From: Aedes albopictus
Taxonomy: Eukaryota > Arthropoda > Insecta > Diptera > Culicidae
Assembly (NCBI RefSeq): GCF_035046485.1
Contig: NC_085136.1
Coordinates: forward strand, 163,367,963-163,431,962
Length of the DNA stretch: 64,000 nt
Direction: 5' to 3'
The position numbers were made by a program, and so were the translations under genes. Position 1 is the stretch's first letter. Every line of letters begins with the position of its first letter. The notes below the pieces were generated by a model. It was not told where the DNA came from. It saw only the letters and a list, made by a program, of their open reading frames with translations, and ran no database searches. This document shows positions 55,388 through 64,000 of this stretch, one piece after another.

Positions 55388-55642
55388 CACAGACAAACAG
55401 ACGTGTCACTTGGAAGAAAATGCGATAAAAATCATCGTCACGCAAACATAGTCGCCCAATGCTAATTATGCTGTGGTACGCAAATCTACTGAGTAGATGG
55501 CGGTAGTGAGCAAACGTCAAACAGGAGCAAAAACGATGCGAGCGCCATGAGCAAGCGATTTGCGAACTACGGAATATTTGAATAATCCGTTAAAAAGTGA
55601 AACGATGGGAAGTGAGTAGAGTGAGACGTCTGTTTGTCTGTG
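55388..55642. mobile_element. CACAGACAAACAGACG-end MITE, 7-bp TSD (GTACTAT)
   Basis: Ends CACAGACAAACAGACGTGTC and CGTCTGTTTGTCTGTG. GTACTAT is duplicated at 55381-55387 and 55643-55649. Interior GAGCAAACGTCAAAC..CAAAAACGATGCGAGCGCCA is shared with the other copies. Confidence 0.92.
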
Positions 55643-58600
55643 GTACTATTTAGAACCATATTTTTACAATAGACACCATTGTAAAAATAAAAACCCTAAT
55701 TAATCCACCTAGCGGTGATGGCGCCTTTCTCGTGCCTTCGAAACCCCATTTCAATAAAACTCAAGCGAAATGTTGATGTATATCGCACTTTCATACAATT
55801 AACAGAAATCCATTTCATGATACCAGAAATCATATCGTTTATCTGACTTTTAATGTTTGAGCCTCAAACTCTTAAGAAAAAGACGCTATCTTGAATTTGA
55901 AGCCGCCATTTCGGATTTAAGAATGCCATCTTGGATGTTTTGGTCGCCATTTTTGGCGTCCAGGCATCTTCCCTACGAAAAATATACTTCATTAAACAGC
56001 CGCCATCTTGAATTTGGAGCCGCCATCTTGGATTTCGGACCAACATCTTGGATATTATGGCACGGTAAAGGCTGGGTATGCTGCGCAATTCAGATCCCAT
56101 TGTGATCCACTAGCCTCTGCCCAGCAACTCCTATCCCTACCTCCACGCGGTACCGGCCGGAAACTATGAGCAACCTTAGGGAAGATCGGGTAACCAACAC
56201 CGGTGGGAACTTTGGTCGTAGGCTGACAGGGGAGGGGGGGGGTTTGCTTCGGCAAACCTGAGCGTCTGTTCTCCAGGAGGAGCGGCTCACAACAGCGTCT
56301 GATCCCCATGTTAGGGGCGGCTGATCTACGTCCGAGTGCCAGGGAAGGACTCTAAGCTCAACTGTGCACTATGGTCCTCCGGAAAGTAGGGAGTTGGTGT
56401 CAGGCCCTACGAGCCAGCCGTAAAAAACCATTGTAACGGAAAATCAGCAACGGAATAATACGAACCGAGACCAACGGCAACGACCCCAGCGAACAAAAAG
56501 GACTTGCGATTGGAAACTCGGTACGTGGAACTGCCGATCTCTCAACTTCATTGGGAGCACCCGCATACTCGCCGATCTACTGAAGGACCGCGGGTTCGGC
56601 ATCGTAGCGCTGCAGGAGGTGTGTTGGACAGGATCCATGGTGCGAACGTTTAGAGGTAATCATACCATCTACCAGAGCTGCGGCAACACACGCGAGCTGG
56701 GAACAGCTTTCATCGTGATGGGTGATATGCAGAGGCGCGTGATCGGTTGGTGGCCGATCGACGAAAGAATGTGCAGGTTGAGGATCAAGGGCCGATTCTT
56801 CAATTTCAGCATAATAAACGTGCACAGCCCACACTCCGGAAGTACTGATGATGACAAGGACGCATTTTACGCGCAGCTCGAACGCGAGTACGACCGCGGC
56901 CCAAGCCACGACGTCAAGATCATCATAGGAGATTTGAACGCTCAGGTAGGCCAGGAGGAGGAATTCAGACCGACGATTGGTAAGTTCAGCGCCCACCAGC
57001 AAACGAACGAAAACGGCCTACGACTCATTGATTTCGCCGCCTCCAAAAATATGGCCATACGTAGCACCTTTTTCCAACACAGCCTCCCTTATCGTTCCAC
57101 CTGGAGATCACCACAGCAGACGGAATCTCAAATCGACCACGTTCTGATTGACGGACGGCACTTTTCCGACATTATCGACGTCAGGACCTATCGTGGCGCC
57201 AACATCGACTCCGACCACTATCTGGTGATGGTCAAACTGCGCCCAAAACTCTCCGTCATCAACAATGTACGATACCGGCGACCGCCACGGTACAACCTAG
57301 AGCGACTGAAGCAACCGGATGTCGCCTCAGCATACGCGCAGAATCTCGAAGCCGCGTTGCCAGACGAGGGCGAGCTCGATGAGGCCCCTCTAGAGGACTG
57401 CTGGAGTACAGTGAAAGCAGCCATCAACGACGCAGCCGAGAGCACCATCGGGTACGTGGAACGGAATCGACGGAACGAATGGTTCGACGAAGAGTGCAGA
57501 ACAGTTTTGGAGGAGAAGAACGCAGCGAGGGCGGTAATGCTGCAGCAAGGGACTCGACAGAACGTGGAACGTTACAAACAGAAGCGGAAACAGCAGACCC
57601 GCCTCTTTCGGGAGAAAAAGCGCCGCCTGGAAGAAGCGGAGTGTGAAGAAATGGAACTGCTGTGCCGTTCCCAAGAAACACGGAAGTTCTATCAGAAGTT
57701 CAACGCATCCCGCAACGGCTTCGTGCCGCGAGCCGAAATATGCAGGGATAAAGACGGAGGCCTCTTGACGGACGGACGTGAGGTGATCGAAAGGTGGAAG
57801 CAGCACTTCGATCAGCACCTAAACGGCGTGGAGAACGTAGGCACGGGAGCCCACGGCAACGGAAGGAACGACGACGCCAGTGCAGCGGAGGACGGAAATG
57901 AACCAACTCCCACGCTGAGGGAAGTTAAGGATGCCATTCACCAGCTCAAAAAAGGAGTGGAAGGAAGGGGTAATTTGCCCCATTCATAAGAAAGGCGACC
58001 ATTTGGAATGTGAGAACTTCAGGGCGATCACTATTTTGAATGCTGCCTACAAAGTGCTATCCCAGATCATCTTCCGTCGTCTGTCACCTAAAACAAATGA
58101 GTTCGTGGGAAGTTATCAAGCCGGCTTCATCGACGGCCGGTCGACAACGGACCAGATCTTTACCGTACGGCAAATCCTCCAGAAATGCCGTGAATACCAG
58201 GTCCCAACGCACCACCTGTTCATCGACTTCAAAGCGGCATACGATAGTATCGACCGCTCAGAGCTATGGAGAATCATGGACGAGAACAGCTTTCCTGGGA
58301 AGCTGACTAGACTGATTAAAGCAACGATGGACGGTGTGCAAAACTGCGTAAGGGTTTCGGGTGAACTATCCAGTTCATTCGTATCTCGCCGGGGACTGCG
58401 ACAAGGTGACGGACTCTCATGTCTACTCTTCAACATCGCGCTGGAAGGTGTGATGCGACGAGCCGGGCTCAACAGCCGGGGAACGATTTTCACAAAATCC
58501 GGAAAATTTGTGTGCTTTGCGGACGACATGGACATTATCGCTAGAACATTTGGAACGGTGGCAGAACTGTACACCCGCCTGAAACGCGAAGCAGCAAAGG

Positions 58601-58678
58601 TCGGACTGGTGGTGAATGCCTCAAAAACAAAGTACATGCTGGTAGGCGGAACCGAACACGACCGGATCCGTCTGGGTA

Positions 58679-59920
58679 CCCAAGTAACCACTAAGCCGTA
58701 AAAATTGGCACCAGGTTCTATATTCACATGAAGAGCAATGTTAACAGAGCTTAGCAGAACTACATCCTATAATAGATCTGCTTAAAAGCCAATTTTGGCG
58801 AAATATTCGACTGATATACGGCCAGCTTCAATCTGCGTACCAAGTCTCTGGTGGAAGAGTTGTCAAATGAGAGTCAGAAAAAAAGCAAAAAAAAGAAAGT
58901 TATTTACACCTTCTTTTTTTTTTTGTTCTGGATGTTTTTTCCATTGAAGTTTATTTTTTTTCGATTTTTACGGCCTGACCCAGATTCGATCTGATATCCT
59001 CGGGATTGTTATTTCTAAGTGGATTTCGTCACATTTCCCATCTGCTCCATCGATGAACCAACAGATCGGTTGGCTCAGCACCGTATTTAAAGAAAAGCAG
59101 ACAAGTTGGTACAGCGTTGATGTTCCGGACGATCCGATGTTCAGATCGGAAATCGGGCACAAAGTGTCCGCATTCGAAATGTATAAAATGGTTTTATGGA
59201 TGGCTGAGAGAGATTTGCAGGAGATGCAGCTAGGGAAGTTTGGGAGGTTGACGAGGTTCAATAACAGGATAATCAAAATGGGGCTCATCGCTCATCGATT
59301 AGTTTTGGTGTTCGTCTGTGGATGTGGATAAAACGATTGATACTCCACAGATTAACATCCGATGCATTAATAATATAATCGAGAAAGTAGTTATACATTT
59401 TCTGTATCAATTCAATGCTTAAAGTGTCTGATAACAAGCTTCAAACACCCTATTGATCGGAAGAAATTTCCGAGGATATTTGATCGTCTTGCTCCGGATC
59501 AGTCGAGGGTTTATTTTTGTTTTGCTTGAAATCAGCTTTGATTGATATAAACGTCATGCAGGCCAAGCCTTTTAACAGCACTGTCAGGCTTCTTATTCGG
59601 CTCATAGACACTGGGTTTACAAGCACTATAGCATAGCGTCATATACTAATATACGGCTTATTTCAGTGCTTACTATTTATAATGCCTGAGAACATTTGAA
59701 AATTTTCTATAGAGCCTATTGACACGGAAAAGCTTTTTTATGACCTTTAGACAGCTTACGACAGGGCTTAGTGGTTACTTGGGTAATATACGGCTTATTT
59801 CAGTGCTTACTATTTATAATGCCTGAGAACATTTGAAAATTTTCTATAGAGCCTATTGACACGGAAAAGCTTTTTTATGACCTTTAGACAGCTTACGACA
59901 GGGCTTAGTGGTTACTTGGG
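58679..59920. mobile_element. TA-flanked TIR element inside the RTE
   Basis: Ends CCCAAGTAACCACTAAGCC and GGCTTAGTGGTTACTTGGG are perfect 19-bp inverted repeats. TA is present on both sides (58677-58678 and 59921-59922). Comparison with the RTE reading frame (CTG GGT AGT AAT) shows the pre-insertion site. A 91-codon open frame at 59053-59331 has no recognised domain. The right end is tandemly duplicated (see 59648-59921). Confidence 0.9.
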
Positions 59921-59921
59921 T
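59648..59921. repeat. 137-bp tandem duplication of a transposon end
   Basis: 59648-59784 and 59785-59921 appear identical (AATATACGGCTTATTTCAGT to TTACTTGGGT). The duplicated unit includes the right TIR, so the element has two consecutive right ends. Confidence 0.92.
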
Positions 59922-61006
59922 AGTAATGTTACGATAGACGGGGATACTTTCGAGGTGGTGGAGGAATTCGTCTACCTCGGTTCCTTACTGACGGCTGACA
60001 ACAACGTGAGCCGAGAAATTCGGAGGCGCATCATCAGCGGAAGTCGGGCCTACTACGGGCTCCAGAAGAAACTGCGGTCGAAAAAGATTCACCCACGCAC
60101 CAAATAAAACGCTAATAAGACCGGTGATCCTCTACGGGCACGAGACATGGACCATGCTCGAGGAGGACCTACAAGCACTCGGAGTTTTTGAGCGACGCGT
60201 GCTAAGAACGATCTTCGGCGGTGTGCAGGAGAACGGTGTGTGGCGGAGAAGGATGAACCACGAGCTCGCTGCACTTTACGGCGAACCCAGCATCCAGAAG
60301 GTGGCCAAAGCCGGAAGGATACGGTGGGCAGGGCATGTCGCAAGAATGCCGAACAACAACCCTGCAAAGCTGGTGTTTGCAACGGATCCGGTTGGCACAA
60401 GAAGGCGTGGAGCGCAGAGAGCACGATGGGCGGACCAGGTGGAGCGTGACTTGGCGAGCATTGGGCGCGACCGAGGATGGAGAGCGGCAGCCACAAACCG
60501 AGTATTGTGGCGTACTATTGTTGATTATGTCTTGTCTTAATGATGTTGAACAAATAAATGTATGTATGTATCTTGGATATTATAGTCGTAATTTTTGGAA
60601 TCCAGACATCATTCCCATATCAAGTATACCAATAATGCATTGTTTCAGGACCCTAAAACTCCATTAAACAGCCGCGATTTTGAATTCAGAATCGCCATCT
60701 TAAATTTTAGATCGCCATCTTGGATAACCTGATCGCCATTTTGGACTCTGGAAGTCTTCACCATACCAAATATACCAATATTGCACGGTTTTAGAGCCTA
60801 AAACTTCATTAAACAGCCGTTAGAACCTAAATCTCCATCAAACAGCCGCCATATTGAAACTGAAACCACCATCTTGGATTTTAGATCGCCATCTTTAACA
60901 TTCTGGTCGTCCTTTTTTGAATCCGGACATGTTCCTCATACCAAATATACCCATATTGCATGGTTTTAGAGCCTTAAATTTCTTTAAACACACGCCATCT
61001 TGAAAT

Positions 61007-61310
61007 CACAGACAAACAGACGTAACTCTTAGAGGAAATTCATCAAAAACTTTTGCCCGGTGTCATTTTCATGAGCACACTGCCAACTGTTGGTAGAACC
61101 GCGCGCGACACTGTCGGCCATGATGGATTTCGATTTGACGTTTTGCTGACACGCACACTACTACACAAATTGCCCGTAATTTTCGTTTGCATCATTCAGC
61201 AACGTGTACACTGGCAAACATCAAAGCGGTCGAACACTAGCGCATCTGGTGGAACGATCGCGCAAATCAAATGAAATTTGAATTAATCGTTAAATGCATG
61301 TGCCAAACCG
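61007..61310. mobile_element. Partial, diverged CACAGACAAACAGACG-end element
   Basis: The left end CACAGACAAACAGACGTAAC is intact. GACGTTTTGCTG and ATCGTTAAATGCATGTGCC resemble the family interior. The right end and target duplication are missing. Confidence 0.6.
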
Positions 61311-61479
61311 TTTTGAAGAAAACAGCCGCCATCTTGAATTTTGAGCCGCCACCTTGAACGTTTGGCTGCCATCTGGCCGACATCGTGGAGCGTCTGGTCT
61401 CCAGTGTTGATTTCCGCACAGAACTCGTCAACCATGCTGAAGGTTACAAAAATCGCCGCAGTTTGATATATAGCATGAT

Positions 61480-62000
61480 GGGGCTAGTTCAATTTTATAT
61501 ACGGCTAGTTCTACCGGTGCTGGTCCGGATCACTGAAATGGCCATAACTCTGGAACGCCTTGGCCGATCTGGACCATTTTTGATAGCAAACAATTCCGGT
61601 TCGATTTAAGCTATAATCCGAAAAAACGGCCAATGGGAAGTGCCTTAAAAGTGAGTGAACTTATTTTGTGCACATACATACATACATATATAGGGAAGAT
61701 TCAAATATTACGTTCATCGTTTTTCGGGATTTCTAGACCCCCCCTCCCCCCTCTGTCACGCACTTTTCCTATACCCAATACACGTACTGTCACACTTTTC
61801 TAGACCCCCCCTCCCCCAAATCATGGACGTAATTTTTGAACGTTCCCATACACACATACAGACGTAATCTCAATTCGTTGAACTGAGTTGATTGGTATAT
61901 GCGACTTGATCCTCTGAGCCTTTTTCCGAAAAATCGTTTTTTGAGTGAACATATAGTTTTTTTTGTACACTAAGTGTACGAGAATGGCAAAACACTACTT
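61480..62000 (+). repeat. LINE-tail-like repeat, copy 1
   Basis: ATGGCCATAACTCTGGAA.., an ACATACATACAT run, GACGTAATCTCAATTCGTTG, ATTGGTATATGCGAC and GTGTACGAGAATGGCAAAA occur in this order. Copy 2 at 63185-63500 has the same order and ends TGTACGAGAAAGGCAAAAA. The A-rich end suggests the 3' tail of a retroposon. A 3-bp-TSD MITE (61693-61847) splits copy 1. Confidence 0.65.
61693..61847. mobile_element. GGGAAGATTC..ACGTYC MITE, 3-bp TSD (ATA)
   Basis: Ends GGGAAGATTCAAATATTACG and CGTAATTTTTGAACGTTCCC. ATA is present at 61690-61692 and 61848-61850. Very similar to 54415-54573. Confidence 0.88.
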
Positions 62001-62039
62001 TCGAGTTTTTTGCTTCAGTTATCTAACTAAATCAATATA

Positions 62040-62272
62040 CCGCATTTAGTTCACCACTGGACTGCGAACTGCGACTTCATAAGTGCGAAAACGTAAATAA
62101 AAGTGCGCGATTGCATTAAATCAGGTTGATGTCTTCGGCGCACTATTTCTTCAATCTATGGTGAACAAGTGCTCTGAAGACACCGAGTTTACTTGATGCA
62201 ATCGCGCACTTTTATTAGCGTTTTCGCACTCGTGAAAACTAGTGCGATAGTCCAGTGGTGAACTAAATGCGC
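62040..62272. mobile_element. Foldback MITE with CGCATTTAGTTCACC ends
   Basis: CGCATTTAGTTCACCACTGG and CCAGTGGTGAACTAAATGCG are inverted. Inner AAAAGTGCGCGATTGCAT and ATGCAATCGCGCACTTTT also pair. TATA-like flanks on both sides suggest a TA target. Confidence 0.85.
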
Positions 62273-62289
62273 TATAGATTCCAAGATCT

Positions 62290-62450
62290 TTTTTTGTAGC
62301 AAATTTATTAATCTTTCAAATGCGATAAGTTTGACCATTTTCAAGTTATAGCCAGTTTGAGACAAGAAAAGTCAAAAACATGTAAAGTTCAATACTACGT
62401 AACGGTTGAGATTTGACCATATGCGTAAAACATTTTTTCACCGGTCTGAA
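62290..62450. repeat. Diverged fragment of the 21003-23367 element's arm
   Basis: GCGATAAGTTTGACCATTTT, AAGTTATAGCCAGTT and GGTTGAGATTTGACCATATG match the right arm at 23190-23300. Confidence 0.75.
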
Positions 62451-63190
62451 ACTGTTTGCTTGCTAACGTTCATAAGGTTATCAAAAAATCCTAGCTTTGC
62501 TGTGTCGCATACATAGGTTCAGTTAAATTTTATATTTAGCCGCTTTCGGAGGGACACCCGGAACTGGTTACGACACTACCGGCTGTCCCTTATGTAATCC
62601 TAACCTATTTCTTTGATAACCAGTCATCAGGTTATCAGAAAAGCCGTTACTTGTTGTATCGCATGCATGGGTTTGGTACTCTTTTATATTTGGCCACATC
62701 CGGTGGGACATCCGGAACCGATTCCGGAACACTACCGGTTCAGATATGGTTTGATATTGTTTTCCTGCTAACCGTTCATCGGGTTATCGAAAATGCCGCT
62801 GTTTGATTTGTCGCATGCATGGGTTTGGTACTCTTTTATATTTGGCCACTTCCGGTGGAACATCCGGAACCGGTTCCGGAAACTACCGGTTCAGATGTGG
62901 TCTGATACTGTTTTCCTGCTTACCGTTCATCAGATAATCGTAAATGCCGTGGTTTGATGTGTCGCATACATGAGTTATGTTAAATTTCATATTTGGCCAC
63001 TTCCGGCAGAAAACCAAGAACCGGTTCCGAAACATGACCGGTTCAGATATGGTCGGAGACTATTTTCCTGCTTACCGTTCATCGGATAATCGTAAATGCC
63101 GTGGTTTGATGGGTCGCATGCATGGGTTTGGTGCATTTTCATGTCTGGCCCCTTCCAGGGGTACCGATCCGGAACACCTAAATGGCCATA
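62450..63190. repeat. Five tandem units of about 152 bp
   Basis: Each unit has TCGCATGCATGGGTTTGGTA, TATTTGGCCACTTCCGG, ACCGGTTCAGATATGGT and TTTTCCTGCTTACCGTTCAT. The GCATGCAT word recurs at 62507, 62661, 62813, 62964 and 63116. The array leads straight into copy 2 of the LINE-tail-like repeat. Confidence 0.85.
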
Positions 63191-63500
63191 ACTCCGGAAA
63201 GGCTGGACCGATCCGAACCATTTTCAATAGGAAACAATGGGACCAGATTCCACGTCGAATGAGCCGTTGATCGTTAAAATCGGTTGATATTTACTATCTA
63301 AAAGTGAGGTGACCTTTTTTGTACACATACACACACATACATACACACACACATACATACACAAACACAGACATCATTTCAACTCGTCGAGTTGAGTCGA
63401 TTGGTATATGAAACTTACCCCTCCGGGGGCTCTATCAAAATTTAATTTTTGGAGTGAACATATAGCCTTTCGGTACACCTTGGTGTACGAGAAAGGCAAA
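63185..63500 (+). repeat. LINE-tail-like repeat, copy 2
   Basis: Same order of motifs as 61480-62000, with a long ACACATACAT microsatellite and the end TGTACGAGAAAGGCAAAAAA. It looks like the 3' end of an element whose upstream part is the 152-bp array. Confidence 0.65.
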
Positions 63501-64000
63501 AAAAATGTCCTCAATATTCGGCCCACATTCAATTTGTAAAATAGTTATTATTCGTTGAAAACAAATATACAAGTTCAAGAAAGTGTATTTGACCGTCGCA
63601 TCAAATGTACAGTTATTGAAAAGTCAATTCGAAATGTTCCAGAATCATGCCATTTATGATCATGTGTGTATAGCCTACCCACTAAGCCGAAGAATCGCCA
63701 TGTCTACTAAAGTTAAACAAGTGACAATTTTAATGATCCAAAATGCTAAAATTGAAACGAAATGTTACAGTTGTTTGGCGCATAGCTTTTCCGATATCCA
63801 GTTATGCGTGTTTGTTTGAGTTTTTGGTTTACGTTAAGATAGGCCGAACGAGGGGACTATGCCAACGAAGCATCCCGATACCCTATTTAAGGAGTTTCCT
63901 GCCCGCGTGTTCCGTGAAGTAAGCATGCACGACCCCGTGGCTAGGGTCAGGGAGTCTCAGTACTGCTCCAGACCGACTTAGATTCGCTGCCATCTGGATA
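63501..64000. other. No recognised gene at the right edge
   Basis: A 78-codon open frame at 63583-63819 has no recognised domain. The GC-richer end (63840-64000) may be part of a repeat or gene continuing beyond the window. Confidence 0.35.

Larger units (their letters stand above)
56500..60540 (+). pseudogene. RTE ORF: endonuclease plus reverse transcriptase, disrupted
   Basis: Encodes the copying machinery of the RTE element. The apurinic-like endonuclease covers 56510-57250 (LGTWNCRSL, ALQEVCWTG, IIIGDLNAQVG, QIDHVLIDGR, DSDHYLV). A long linker follows to 57960. There an internal deletion of roughly 150 bp joins QLKK to KEGVICPIHKKGD in another frame. The reverse transcriptase runs 57970-58680 (FRAITILNAAYKVLSQ, AGFIDGRSTTDQ, HLFIDFKAAYDSI, LRQGDGLSCLLFN, and the catalytic CFADDMDII). 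A TA transposon splits codons at 58678. The frame resumes at 59921, hits a frameshift near 60105 (HPRTK stop), and continues to TAA at 60538 (GRIRWAGHVARMP, GAQRARWADQVERDL). No ATG is seen at the expected start near 56500. Confidence 0.9.
56059..60569 (+). mobile_element. RTE-clade (JAM1-like) LINE, full length, 14-bp TSD
   Basis: It begins GGCACGGTAAAGGCTGGG and ends in the microsatellite-like tail AATAAATGTATGTATGT, usual for RTE elements. ATCTTGGATATTAT is duplicated at 56045-56058 and 60570-60583. About 0.55 kb of 5' leader precedes the ORF. A TA-flanked transposon (58679-59920) is nested in it. Without that it is about 3.27 kb. It is defective (see the ORF entry). Confidence 0.92.
55880..61400. 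repeat. GCCGCCATCTTGGATTT-type repeat, split by an RTE and a MITE
   Basis: Diverged units of GCCATCTTGGAT or GCCATCTTGAATTT run at 55880-56058 and continue at 60570-61006 and 61318-61385. The phrase ATACCAAATATACC.. also repeats at 60618, 60765 and 60938. The RTE at 56059-60569 and a partial CACAGA-end element at 61007 interrupt it. Confidence 0.75.

Noticed and set aside
62450..63190. Regularly spaced repeats resembling a CRISPR array
   Set aside because: Whole 152-bp units repeat, with no unique spacers, in a eukaryotic genome.
1..64000. Endogenous viral sequences (flavivirus-like, rhabdovirus-like), often found in Aedes
   Set aside because: None recognised in the frames read; a protein search could still find short ones.

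Overview
The window looks like genomic DNA from a culicine mosquito, most probably Aedes. The reasons are spliced insect genes (a fascin/singed end, a peritrophin-like protein, AAR2), GT-AG introns, AATAAA poly(A) signals, a Feilai-type SINE, RTE (JAM1-like) and R1-clade LINEs, and very dense small TIR elements nested in one another. Species was not determined. I recognised no rRNA, functional tRNA, CRISPR array or viral insertion.

Layout: (1) 1-1548: last three exons, stop and poly(A) signal of a fascin (singed) gene on +. (2) 2.8-8.5 kb: decayed R1-clade LINE on -, a piece of RTE LINE, minisatellite and TIR elements. (3) 9.4-16.8 kb: a peritrophin-like gene on - (909 aa, eight chitin-binding domains), with its 3' quarter and flank tandemly duplicated (2,285 bp unit). 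(4) 18-34 kb: nested transposons, including a TA-flanked TIR element that carries a CCHC zinc-knuckle ORF, and two large arrays of a 12-bp TTCCTCCAGGAA-type minisatellite, one of them filling a 3.9-kb element with 8-bp target duplications. A possible two-exon gene end lies at 28.2-29.1 kb. (5) 35.2-36.1 kb: a yellow (major royal jelly) family pseudogene on -. (6) 37.5-47 kb: a roughly 9-kb block bounded by short inverted repeats, holding another minisatellite-filled 8-bp-TSD element and decayed coding sequence. (7) 50-54 kb: two intact genes facing each other, an unrecognised 321-aa protein (+) and AAR2 (-). (8) 55.9-61.4 kb: a full-length but defective RTE with a 14-bp target duplication, itself hit by a TA-flanked transposon. 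(9) 61.5-64 kb: tandem repeats and LINE-tail-like repeats.

The ordinary genes are unrelated to one another (actin bundling, chitin binding, U5 snRNP assembly). The most informative content is the mobile DNA. Target-site duplications can be read directly for about twenty insertions. They define at least two small families: one with 7-bp duplications and CACAGACAAACAGACG ends, and one with 3-bp duplications and ends containing a TTCATAAA-type block followed by ACGT. Two structurally unrelated hAT-like elements share the odd feature of an interior made of inverted minisatellite.
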